Source of the DNA: Methylococcus mesophilus
GTDB taxonomy: Bacteria > Pseudomonadota > Gammaproteobacteria > Methylococcales > Methylococcaceae
Length of the DNA stretch: 64,000 bases
NCBI RefSeq assembly: GCF_026247885.1
Contig: NZ_CP110921.1
Span: 3,789,501-3,853,500, forward strand
Direction: 5' to 3'
Shown here: piece after piece, positions 18,661 through 26,479 of the stretch
Numbering within the stretch: position 1 is the stretch's first letter
How the letters are laid out: each line of letters begins with the position of its first letter
Translations under genes and position numbers: made by a program
The notes under the pieces: model-generated
What the model was told of the DNA's origin: nothing
The model's input: the letters and a program-made list of their open reading frames with translations, nothing else
Database searches by the model: none

Positions 18661-19305
18661 TCAGTGTTGCATGGGTTGCGCGTCCGGACCGGGGGTGGCC
18701 GCCGAGTGAGTACCGTGGCCGCCTTCGGTTGCGCCATGTCCGCCGTGGCCTCCGCGGCCGGTGCCGCCGCCGCTCTGGCCCGGACCCGCGCCGCCGCCGC
18801 CGGCTCCGGCGCTGACCCCCGCGCTCTGGCGCAATCCGATCGCCCCGCCCGACGCTTTCGCGATGTTCTCGGCGGTCAGCCCGCCCAGGGCGATGGCGGA
18901 ATCGACCACGATGGTCGAAACGGCGGTGACGTCCTGACGGTCGGCGATGTCGCTGGTCACCACGGCTTTCACCGGCGCCGTGGACGCGGCACTCGGGTCC
19001 GTTGGCGTCACGGTGATGACGATAGGATAGGCCGTACCGGCGGGGACGGCGAGTTCGAAATGGTTGGTGTCGTTCAGGTCGAACGAAGTGATGACCGCGC
19101 CGTTCTTGTCGGTGACCTGCAGGCGTCCTTCATTGATCGGGCCGGTCTGGTCGCTGACGTTTCCGCTGATGCGGGCTTCCGACCTCGACGCCGCGGGGAT
19201 GGAGCCGCCGTTGTCGCCGCAGCCTGCGATCATGCCGGCGAGGACCAGGGAAAGGGCGCCGGCTTTCATGAAATGAAGCGCGTTCTTTGAATTCTGCATC
19301 GCCAT
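18661..19305 (-). CDS. Lipoprotein with Ig-like core and Gly/His-rich C-terminal tail
   Basis: A 214-residue protein with a lipoprotein signal (LVLAGMIAGC, lipidated C29). The middle is beta-rich and resembles a carboxypeptidase-regulatory-like or Ig-like domain (ISGNVSDQTGPINEGRLQV). The last 50 residues are almost only Gly, His, Ala, Ser and Pro, with HGGHG and GGHGTH clusters that could bind metal ions such as copper or nickel. I do not recognise the family. The core is probably a surface or periplasmic domain. A LexA-like palindrome lies 43-58 bases upstream of the start. Confidence 0.7.
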   Translation of the reverse strand: MAMQNSKNALHFMKAGALSLVLAGMIAGCGDNGGSIPAASRSEARISGNVSDQTGPINEGRLQVTDKNGAVITSFDLNDTNHFELAVPAGTAYPIVITVTPTDPSAASTAPVKAVVTSDIADRQDVTAVSTIVVDSAIALGGLTAENIAKASGGAIGLRQSAGVSAGAGGGGAGPGQSGGGTGRGGHGGHGATEGGHGTHSAATPGPDAQPMQH

Positions 19306-19347
19306 GTTTCTGTAACCACTTTTCCGTCTAGAACAGGGATTGATGGT

Positions 19348-19363
19348 CTGTTCGTCAGAACAG
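19348..19363. promoter_or_regulatory. LexA-like operator candidate (CTGT-N8-ACAG palindrome)
   Basis: The 16-base palindrome CTGTTCGTCAGAACAG matches the gammaproteobacterial SOS-box frame CTGT-N8-ACAG, with 6-bp arms CTGTTC/GAACAG. A further GAACAG at 19331-19336 pairs with the same left arm, so three half-sites alternate in 33 bases. It sits in the promoter region of the minus-strand lipoprotein gene, which is followed by a nuclease gene. The N8 core is not AT-rich as in E. coli, so the call is tentative. Confidence 0.4.
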
Positions 19364-19494
19364 CGTAATGTCCGTATGGTACGCTCGCAGCAAGCGCGAC
19401 GGATCGCGTGGCTTTATAGCACAGGCGCGAACGCACTGTACACTGTGTGAAAACCCTCGGTGAGGCGGTCAGGAATGGGCGGCAGCCCAACTCC

Positions 19495-20619
19495 TTAGCT
19501 CGCGGGAAGGCTGCTCCAGCGGCGGTAGCCCATGGCTTTGACGATCGGTTTCGTCGCAAGCAAAGTCGCCGCATGGCGTGGCAGGCTGCCGTCGGTTTCG
19601 ACCGACTGCAGAACTTTCTCCGTGTTGCGGCGGATTTTTTCCTTGATGGCGCTCAGCACCTGGGCCTTGTTGGCGCCGCGGAATTCCATCGCCGCTCCGA
19701 TCAGGCCGCCGGCGTTGGCGATGAAGTCTGGGACGCAGATGACGCCTTTTTCATGGAGATAGCGCTCCGCCGCGGGCGCAAGCGATGCATCGGCGGCTTC
19801 GATCACCAGCCGGGACTTGAGTCGGGCAACGTTGTCCAGGGTGATGGCGTCGGCGCCGGCGGCCGGTATCCAGATGTCGCAGTCCAGATCGACCGCGGCA
19901 TCCCGCTCGAGGCGTTCGCCTTCGGTCGAATCCGCGACACTGCCGCCGCTCTTCTTGATGGCGACCAATTCTCCAATGTCGAGGCCACGGGGATGGTAAA
20001 GCGTCCCCCCGCTGTCGGATACGCCCACGACGACGGCGCCGTTTTCCGCGAGGTAGCGGGCGGTGTTCTGGCCGACCGTGCCGAATCCGTGGATGACGAC
20101 CCTGGCATCTTCGAGTTTGAAGCCGCAGTACAGCGCCGCCACTTCGGTGGCGTGGTAGAGCCCCCACCCGGCGGCGCCGATCCGGCTCAGTGCGATGCCG
20201 CCCAGTTCCCGCGGCAGACCGACCGCTCTGGCATTTTCGTCCCGGAGCCAGGCCATGACGGTTTCGTCGGATCCCATGTCCGGCGCGAAGATGAACTGGT
20301 CTTCGCTGCGCAGCGCGGCCGCCAGCGCCCGCACCAGATGCTGCCTGCGCGCGGTTTGCGGGTTTCCCGGAGCCTGGTGGAGTACCGCGACGCCCCCGCC
20401 ATGGGGTAGGTCGGCCGCGGCGCTCTTGAGAGTCATGGTGCGGGCGAGGCGGCAGCAGTCGGCGGTAGATGCGGCGGAAACGATGCGCAGCCCGCCGATC
20501 GCCGGTCCCAATGCGTTGTTGTCGATGATGACGGTTGCCTTCAGTTCGATCGAAGGCTCCCAGACATGGATGATGCGGGCGGGGCCGAACTCGTCGGCGG
20601 GGTCGAATATGTCCCTCAT
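19495..20619 (-). CDS. Leucine dehydrogenase-family (Glu/Leu/Phe/Val) protein lacking one catalytic lysine
   Basis: A 374-residue amino-acid dehydrogenase. The substrate domain contains ALGPAIGG and MTLKSA with K65, and the catalytic Asp is D114 in APDMGSD. The NAD site GFGTVGQ lies near residues 178-184. In the family the segment LPxGGGKxV supplies a second essential lysine 12 residues after K65. Here the codon reads GTC, giving V77 in LPHGGGVAVL. The change is within a clean open frame and does not look like a frameshift. The enzyme may thus be inactive in oxidative deamination, have a changed chemistry, or act as a regulatory homologue. AGGAG precedes the ATG. Confidence 0.8.
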   Translation of the reverse strand: MRDIFDPADEFGPARIIHVWEPSIELKATVIIDNNALGPAIGGLRIVSAASTADCCRLARTMTLKSAAADLPHGGGVAVLHQAPGNPQTARRQHLVRALAAALRSEDQFIFAPDMGSDETVMAWLRDENARAVGLPRELGGIALSRIGAAGWGLYHATEVAALYCGFKLEDARVVIHGFGTVGQNTARYLAENGAVVVGVSDSGGTLYHPRGLDIGELVAIKKSGGSVADSTEGERLERDAAVDLDCDIWIPAAGADAITLDNVARLKSRLVIEAADASLAPAAERYLHEKGVICVPDFIANAGGLIGAAMEFRGANKAQVLSAIKEKIRRNTEKVLQSVETDGSLPRHAATLLATKPIVKAMGYRRWSSLPAS

Positions 20620-20724
20620 GCAAGGCTCCTGTAGGCAGGACTGATCGTCGTCAAGCCTAACAGGCTAACCCGCCCGTATTACAGTTGGGGGTTGGTCTGC
20701 TGCAAAGTGGATGGATTTTCGAGG

Positions 20725-20750
20725 GGACCCGCCCGCGGCGCGGCGGGTCC
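20725..20750 (-). terminator. Hairpin after the hibernation factor gene
   Basis: Perfect 9-bp stem GGACCCGCC / GGCGGGTCC with an 8-base loop, starting about nine bases after the stop of the minus-strand hpf gene. No T-tract follows, so termination would be weak or Rho-assisted. Confidence 0.55.
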
Positions 20751-20758
20751 TTGGAGCT

Positions 20759-21118
20759 TCAGATCGCTTGCGGCGCCTGATGGTTTTTTACTTCGCCGCG
20801 CTGGATGCGGACATATTCCTCGAGCTGGCGCTTGAGCGCATCGAACGCATCGCGCAGCGCGACGTAGACGTCCTCGTGAGCCTGCTTGTCATGATGTTCC
20901 CGGCTGACTACCAGATGCTTGTTCGGAACGGCCAGATCGATGCGCACGTGGTAGAGATTACCCTGGTGCTGGTGATGGTGCTCGGCTTCCACGGCAACCC
21001 GGCAGCTGATGATGTGGTCGCAGAACTGCTCCAGTTTGCCCGCTTTTTCGCGAATCCGGGTCTCCACCGCGTCGGAGTGCGGAATGCCACGAAACGTAAT
21101 CTCCAGAGGTACTTGCAT
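20759..21118 (-). CDS. hpf: Ribosome hibernation promoting factor (HPF/RaiA family)
   Basis: A 119-residue HPF/YfiA-type protein. The beta-alpha-beta-beta-beta-alpha fold is suggested by ITFRGIPHSDAVETRI, VRIDLAVPNKHLVV and DVYVALRDAFDALKRQLEEY. Such proteins bind the small ribosomal subunit near the A and P sites and form inactive ribosomes in stationary phase. It is a short form without the C-terminal dimerisation domain. It is not next to rpoN here, the usual partner in many proteobacteria. Confidence 0.85.
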   Translation of the reverse strand: MQVPLEITFRGIPHSDAVETRIREKAGKLEQFCDHIISCRVAVEAEHHHQHQGNLYHVRIDLAVPNKHLVVSREHHDKQAHEDVYVALRDAFDALKRQLEEYVRIQRGEVKNHQAPQAI

Positions 21119-21390
21119 AATCGATCCCGATAACTTTTCGAATGAGTATGAGCTTGGGAAGAGGCATCGAGCGGCGGCCTTCGTCTTTTTTTGGCGCTCA
21201 TGTCGAGCCGGCCCACTCTTCCCGGTCGCGAGGCGCGCGTTAAATTACGGCGCAATTGCGTATTATTGCATTGCTTTAGGGCGGTGTCGAACGGGGGTGG
21301 CCCGGAATCGTCGTTGCTCCGACTGTGTCGCAAGGGGCGGGGCTGTTAAAATCCGGGCCCTTCCACTGGCCTCATTAAGGATCCAAGACG

Positions 21391-23688
21391 ATGGATGTGA
21401 TCGCTCGTATCGCGCAGGAACTCGGCGTCCAGATACGCCAGGTACAAGCCGCGGCGGCGTTGTTGGACGAAGGCGCCACCGTGCCTTTCATCGCGCGCTA
21501 CCGCAAGGAAGCGACCGGTGGCCTGGACGATACCCAATTGCGGACGCTGGAGGTCCGGCTTACCTATCTGCGTGAGCTGAACGATCGGCGCGAAGCTGTT
21601 TTGGCCAGCATCGCCGAACAGGGCAAGCTGACGCCGGATCTGGAGCAGGCCATACGTGAGGCCGACACCAAGACGGTGCTCGAAGACCTGTATCTTCCCT
21701 ACAAGCCGAAGCGGCGGACCAAGGCGCAGATCGCCCGCGAGGCGGGCTTGGAGCCGCTGGCCGATGCGCTGCTGGCCGATCCCGGGCTCGAACCGAATTT
21801 TGCGGCGGCCGGCTACGTCGATCCGGACAAAGGTGTGGCGGACGCCGCAGCTGCCCTGGACGGTGCCCGCCAGATACTGATGGAGCGTTTCGCCGAGGAG
21901 GCCGCGCTGGCGGGCGAATTGCGCGAAAAGGTCTGGAACGAGGGGGTCCTGGTTTCCTCCCTTGCCAACGGCAAGGAGCAGGAGGGCGCGAAGTTCAAGG
22001 ACTACTTCGAATATCAGGAAGCGCTGGCCAGGATTCCCTCGCACCGCGCCCTGGCGCTGCTGCGCGGGCGCAACGAAGACGTCCTGCTGCTGGATCTGAG
22101 GGTAGCCAAGGACGAGGAAGCCGGCCACCGTTTTGCCGAGCATCGCATCGCCAGCACCTTTGGCATCGCCGGCCGCGGCCGTCCTGCCGACTCCTGGTTG
22201 TTGGAAACCGTGCGGTTGGCTTGGAAGGTGAAACTCCTGACCCGCATCGAACTCGATCTGATGCAACGCCTGCGCGAGGCGGCGGAGGCCGAGGCGATCC
22301 GAGTCTTTGCCAGCAATTTGAAGGACCTGCTGCTGGCCGCGCCGGCGGGCCAGCGTGCCACGATGGGGTTGGATCCGGGGCTGCGCACCGGGGTCAAGGT
22401 CGCCGTCGTCGACGGCACCGGCAAACTGGTGGCGACCGATACGATTTATCCGCACGTGCCCAGAAACCAGTGGGATCAGTCCATCGCCACGCTGGCCGTG
22501 CTGATCGCCCGTCACGGCGTTAATCTGGTGAGCATCGGCAACGGTACTGCCTCACGCGAGACCGACCAGCTGGTGGCGGATCTGATGCAGCGGCATCCGG
22601 AATTGCCGGTCACCCGGATCGTGGTGTCGGAGGCGGGGGCTTCGGTGTATTCGGCTTCGGAACTGGCGGCGCGCGAGTTTCCCGATCTCGACGTGTCGCT
22701 GCGCGGCGCGGTGTCCATCGCCCGCCGTCTGCAGGACCCCTTGGCGGAGCTGGTCAAGATCGATCCCAAGTCGATCGGCGTCGGCCAGTACCAGCATGAC
22801 GTTAACCAGACCCAGCTCGGCCGCAGCCTCGATGCGGTAGTAGAGGATTGCGTGAACGCGGTGGGCGTGGACGTCAACACCGCTTCGGTATCGCTGCTGC
22901 GCTACGTTTCCGGCCTGTCGCAGAGCCTGGGCCAGAACATCGTGGAATACCGCAACCAGAATGGGCCGTTCGCCAATCGGGAGCAGTTGAAGAAGGTGTC
23001 GCGGCTCGGTCCCAAGGCCTTCGAGCAGGCCGCGGGCTTCCTGCGCATCGCCAATGGCGAGAATCCGCTGGACGCCTCCGCCGTACATCCGGAAGCTTAC
23101 CCGGTGGTGGAGAAGATTATCCAGCGCACCGGCAAAGACATCCGCGATCTGATCGGCAACGCGGCCTTCCTGCGCAGTGTTAACGCCGAGCAGTTCACGG
23201 ACGAGCGGTTCGGCCTGCCCACCGTCACCGACATCTTCCGCGAACTGGAGAAGCCCGGCCGCGATCCCCGACCGGAGTTCAAAACCGCCCGATTCAAGGA
23301 AGGCGTGACCGAGCTCAAGGATCTCGAGCCGGGCATGCGGCTGGAAGGCGTGGTGACCAACGTCACCAATTTCGGCGCCTTCGTCGACATCGGCGTGCAT
23401 CAGGACGGTCTGGTCCATATCTCTCACCTGGCGGACAAGTTCGTGCGCGACCCGCGCGAAGTGGTCAAGGCCGGGGACCTGGTCAGCGTGAAGGTGGTAG
23501 AAGTGGACATTCCACGCAAGCGGATCGCCCTGTCCATGCGCAGCGATGCGGCGAAGGGCGAAGCGGAGCCCCCGCGCCGGGAGGCGAGAGTGCCGGCCGG
23601 CAAGCCGCGCAGCAAAGCCGCTCCGCAGCCGGCGCCGCAAGGCGCGATGGCCGAGGCGCTGACGCAGGCTTTGAAGCGCGGGCGCTGA
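21391..23688 (+). CDS. tex: Tex-family transcription accessory / RNA-binding protein
   Basis: A 765-residue Tex protein. The order of domains is as expected: an N-terminal helical region with [18 protein letters not shown] (about residues 30-47), a YqgF-like RNase H fold with [16 protein letters not shown] (about 328-343), helix-hairpin-helix motifs around [17 protein letters not shown], and a C-terminal S1 domain ([21 protein letters not shown] to ISLSMRS). Tex binds nucleic acids and affects transcription, often of toxin or stress genes. The tail is basic and proline-rich. It is a single gene, convergent with the hydrolase gene downstream. Confidence 0.95.
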   Translation: MDVIARIAQELGVQIRQVQAAAALLDEGATVPFIARYRKEATGGLDDTQLRTLEVRLTYLRELNDRREAVLASIAEQGKLTPDLEQAIREADTKTVLEDLYLPYKPKRRTKAQIAREAGLEPLADALLADPGLEPNFAAAGYVDPDKGVADAAAALDGARQILMERFAEEAALAGELREKVWNEGVLVSSLANGKEQEGAKFKDYFEYQEALARIPSHRALALLRGRNEDVLLLDLRVAKDEEAGHRFAEHRIASTFGIAGRGRPADSWLLETVRLAWKVKLLTRIELDLMQRLREAAEAEAIRVFASNLKDLLLAAPAGQRATMGLDPGLRTGVKVAVVDGTGKLVATDTIYPHVPRNQWDQSIATLAVLIARHGVNLVSIGNGTASRETDQLVADLMQRHPELPVTRIVVSEAGASVYSASELAAREFPDLDVSLRGAVSIARRLQDPLAELVKIDPKSIGVGQYQHDVNQTQLGRSLDAVVEDCVNAVGVDVNTASVSLLRYVSGLSQSLGQNIVEYRNQNGPFANREQLKKVSRLGPKAFEQAAGFLRIANGENPLDASAVHPEAYPVVEKIIQRTGKDIRDLIGNAAFLRSVNAEQFTDERFGLPTVTDIFRELEKPGRDPRPEFKTARFKEGVTELKDLEPGMRLEGVVTNVTNFGAFVDIGVHQDGLVHISHLADKFVRDPREVVKAGDLVSVKVVEVDIPRKRIALSMRSDAAKGEAEPPRREARVPAGKPRSKAAPQPAPQGAMAEALTQALKRGR

Positions 23689-23698
23689 GTTTACCGTT

Positions 23699-24709
23699 TC
23701 AGGAACCGTCCGTTGCGGGGAGTCCGCCGGCGGCCTGGCGTTCCGCCCCGGACGGCAGCGGCGCGGCCGGTGCCGTGACCCAGGCCGCGATGTCGCGCCA
23801 GGGCGTCTCGGCCTGCAGGTCGCGCAGCAGCAGGTGATAACCCTGCCGGTAATAGGCGAAGCGGGTGCCGGGCGGAAGTTTGTCCAGCAGGGCCATGACC
23901 GGCGGCCTCGGAATGATCTCGTCGCGTTCGCCATAGAGCACGAGGGTCGGTGTCTCCAGCGAAACGACCCGTTCCTGGGCAGCGTCCATCAGGTCCGCCA
24001 GGCCGTGGATCGCGTCTACCCGAGTGGCCTTGATGACGTTCGGATCCCGCCCCAGGCCGCGGAGCATCTCGATGTTGTCCGATGCCATCACCCCCAGCCC
24101 TTCGCCAGTGAGGCGGAGCCAGGGGAGGGTATGCGAGCTCAGGGCCAGCAAAGAACTTTGATACCACGGCATGGTGTCGCGCGACCACACCGCCGGTGCG
24201 GACAGGATGAGGCCATCGGCCCGCGGAGGCCGGGCGGAGGTCATGGCGACGATGGCCACGGCGCCGCCCATGCTTTCCCCGAGCAGATAGGCCGGCACGC
24301 CCGGATGCCGGGCCCGGACCTGTCCGACGAAAGTTTCGAGATCCGCGGCGTAAGTATCGACCCCCGCCCAGAGCCCGCGCCCCGGTGCCAGGCCGAAACC
24401 GCGCTGGTCGTAGGCGTAGCAGCCGATGCCGTGGCGTTCCAGATAACTGCCCAAGGGCTCGAAAGCATGGCTGTAGTCGTTGAAGCCGTGGACGGCGACG
24501 ATGACGGCCTTGGGCCGCGCCCCGGTCGGCAGCCAGCGCCGGACCGGCAGCACCGCGCCATCGGCGGCAACGAAATGGGCTGCGTGCAATTGCGGCAACG
24601 CCACGGTCGGGCCGGGACGATTTACCAGAGGGGCGCAGGCTGTCTGCAGTATGAGCAGTGCCAGGCAAACCAGGGCGGGCCCGGATGCAAGGACAAAACG
24701 GCGGTCCAT
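23699..24709 (-). CDS. Alpha/beta hydrolase lipoprotein (monoacylglycerol lipase/S33-like)
   Basis: A 336-residue serine hydrolase with an N-terminal lipoprotein signal (LLILQTAC, C25), so it should sit in an envelope membrane facing the periplasm. The nucleophile S146 lies in GESMGG and the oxyanion hole in VHGFNDYS. The acid is in LVLYGERDEIIP and the catalytic His in YRQGYHLL. The family resembles monoacylglycerol lipases and lysophospholipases. Likely substrates are membrane lipids or esters, but specificity cannot be told. Confidence 0.88.
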   Translation of the reverse strand: MDRRFVLASGPALVCLALLILQTACAPLVNRPGPTVALPQLHAAHFVAADGAVLPVRRWLPTGARPKAVIVAVHGFNDYSHAFEPLGSYLERHGIGCYAYDQRGFGLAPGRGLWAGVDTYAADLETFVGQVRARHPGVPAYLLGESMGGAVAIVAMTSARPPRADGLILSAPAVWSRDTMPWYQSSLLALSSHTLPWLRLTGEGLGVMASDNIEMLRGLGRDPNVIKATRVDAIHGLADLMDAAQERVVSLETPTLVLYGERDEIIPRPPVMALLDKLPPGTRFAYYRQGYHLLLRDLQAETPWRDIAAWVTAPAAPLPSGAERQAAGGLPATDGS

Positions 24710-24838
24710 GGCGGACGTGGCGGTGAGGAGATGAATGTCGAATTATACCGCCGGAACCCACGCCGCCTTGAAGCGAAAAATCAACCAGGGACGAGCAGTC
24801 GATTGAGAAGACGTGAGTGCAAGACTTGGGAGAGGAGA

Positions 24839-25024
24839 ATGCGGTCTTCGCGAAGAAGAAGTGTGTCGGTCCCCGGTGTACCACAGAAAGGTAAAGTGTT
24901 CGGTAATGAGATTACAAAGTCCGTGCCAGTTGTTCGAAAGCCATGTCTTCCGGGATCGCCGGTCATTTGCGCGCTGGGGGCAGGCTGCAGCTGCGGTAAT
25001 TGCCCCGGGTCCTGCGGGATTTGA
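24839..25024 (+). CDS. Candidate small Cys-rich peptide gene (uncertain)
   Basis: A 61-residue frame beginning with ATG and a ribosome site GGGAG six bases upstream. The N-terminal half is basic. The last 27 residues hold six cysteines, ending CSCGNCPGSCGI, like some ribosomally made peptide precursors or metal-binding peptides. The frame has an in-frame TGA at 25022-25024 and then continues without another stop into the spermidine-synthase-like gene, so it could also be a degraded or unused extension. A longer start at 24731 is also in frame with a good GAGGAG site. No modification enzyme gene is adjacent. GC-rich non-coding DNA can by chance give such Cys-rich frames, so confidence is low. 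Apart from this frame the 342-base stretch 24710-25051 holds no recognised signal. Confidence 0.25.
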   Translation: MRSSRRRSVSVPGVPQKGKVFGNEITKSVPVVRKPCLPGSPVICALGAGCSCGNCPGSCGI

Positions 25025-25051
25025 CCTGATTTGGCCTTCCTGAGCGCTGTC

Positions 25052-25870
25052 ATGGCATCACCGACGCACTGCACGCCGCCCGGGAAGTTCGGCGGGACGC
25101 TCGTCCATTTCGCGCGCGACGCTTACGGTTCGATCGAGGTGGTAGACGCGTTCGGCGTGAGGACCTTGCATTTCGGTACATTGGCGCGCCAGAGTTCCAT
25201 GTGCCTGCAGGAACCGGACCGAGTAGAACTGCCTTATGTGCGGGCGATGCTGAGCGCCTTGCTGCTCCATCCCGAGCCGTCCGACGTTCTGCTGCTCGGC
25301 CTCGGCGGGGGTTCTTTGGCGAAGGCCTTGTTCCAGCACTTGCCGGCCTGCCGGATCGACGCGGTGGAGCAGCGCAGGGTGGTCGTCGAGGCCGCGCATC
25401 GGTTCTTCGGGCTGCCCGAGCATCCGCGCCTGTCCGTCACGGTCGGCGATGCGGGGGAGTTCGTCAAAGAGGCGGGAGCGGCTGGGCGGCTTGCCTCCTA
25501 TGATCTCATTCTCACCGATCTGTTCGACGGCGAGGGCATGGCGCCGCCGGTGGGGGAGGAGCCGTTCTATGTCGACTGCGCCGGTGCGCTACGGAAGGAC
25601 GGGGTGTTCGGCATCAATCTCTGGGGGACGCAGACCGCGGCTTGCAGCCGGGTTCTGGAAACAATGAGGACGTCCTTCGACGGGCCCACGTTCCGATTGG
25701 CGGTTCCGGGCCGGGGCAACGTGATCGGGTTTGCGCTTGGGTCCGAACCGGAACGGGCGACTGCCAGGGCGATGGAGCAGCGGGCCCGCCGGCTCGAAGC
25801 CGGCCTGGGCATCGAATTCAGTCGTTTCCTGCGCGCCCTGCAGCAGTCGAACCGCGCGCTCTTCGGCTGA
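25052..25870 (+). CDS. Spermidine-synthase-like aminopropyltransferase/methyltransferase
   Basis: A 272-residue protein with a class I SAM fold. The nucleotide site LLLGLGGGSLAKALF (about residues 84-98) and the acidic strand YDLILTDLFDGEG, where polyamine synthases carry a catalytic Asp, are visible. The length fits spermidine synthases (about 270-290 residues), but the match looks more like the 'spermidine synthase-like' subgroup without assigned substrate. The ATG at 25052 is used. A TTG 21 bases upstream in the same frame is an alternative, and the frame continues still further up to a TGA at 25022-25024. Confidence 0.75.
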   Translation: MASPTHCTPPGKFGGTLVHFARDAYGSIEVVDAFGVRTLHFGTLARQSSMCLQEPDRVELPYVRAMLSALLLHPEPSDVLLLGLGGGSLAKALFQHLPACRIDAVEQRRVVVEAAHRFFGLPEHPRLSVTVGDAGEFVKEAGAAGRLASYDLILTDLFDGEGMAPPVGEEPFYVDCAGALRKDGVFGINLWGTQTAACSRVLETMRTSFDGPTFRLAVPGRGNVIGFALGSEPERATARAMEQRARRLEAGLGIEFSRFLRALQQSNRALFG

Positions 25871-25871
25871 T

Positions 25872-26186
25872 TCAGTCCGCGGCGGCAGTGAGGCGCAGGC
25901 CGTCTTCGTCGAAATCCAATACGGTGAGTTCGCCGTCGGCGTCGGTAATTTCCGCCCGCTTGAGTTTGCCGTTCCGGTGATAGGCGTAACGGTGTTCCAT
26001 TTCGACTTCGCCGTAAACCATCTTCCGCAGACCGACCAGACGGTCCTGGTCGTCGAAATACCCCTGAAAATAGGTATTCCGGTGGCCGATCTGTTCCGGT
26101 TCCAGTTCGGTCATCAGGTTGAGGGGCAGATTCACACCGCTGTAGGTCAGGAAAAACCGGGTTGTACCGGCGATGGCTTCGGGCAT
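25872..26186 (-). CDS. Small cytoplasmic protein of unknown function
   Basis: A 104-residue protein. The pattern TTRFFLTYSGVNLPLNL at the N-terminus followed by NTYFQGYFDDQDRLVG and alternating charged strands suggests a small beta-rich fold. It looks like a conserved family of unknown function in gammaproteobacteria, but I cannot name it with certainty. The ATG fits the beginning of this conserved block; about 86 upstream residues in frame look non-coding. It is convergent with the spermidine-synthase-like gene, with only one base between the stops. Confidence 0.65.
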   Translation of the reverse strand: MPEAIAGTTRFFLTYSGVNLPLNLMTELEPEQIGHRNTYFQGYFDDQDRLVGLRKMVYGEVEMEHRYAYHRNGKLKRAEITDADGELTVLDFDEDGLRLTAAAD

Positions 26187-26336
26187 GGTTTTACCAGGGG
26201 CTGTATTCGTGGAGGGGCGATGATGGCATAAGTTCGTGGCGGCATGGAATGGCGACGGGATACTGCGTGAAAAGCCTTCAACACTACGAGTTTTGACTTG
26301 CCAAGCGGGAAGGACGATCCTTCGCCGGCCTGGAAA

Positions 26337-26353
26337 CCCAGGAAATTCCTGGG
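26337..26353. repeat. 17-base perfect palindrome in intergenic region
   Basis: CCCAGGAAATTCCTGGG has two 8-base arms around one central base. It lies in the 293-base gap between the small protein gene and uvrD (both minus strand). The central spacing is too short for a good RNA hairpin loop, so a protein-binding site is more likely than a terminator. Confidence 0.45.
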
Positions 26354-26479
26354 CTGCAGGGCTTGGCATCCGGGTTGCATAACATTTGGCGCATAACCTC
26401 ACTTTGTCTGGCGGTCGAGTGTTTTTGAACGGAGATCTGCGCAAGGATGCGCCGCTTGCCGCCAGCTTTTTTTACGCCG

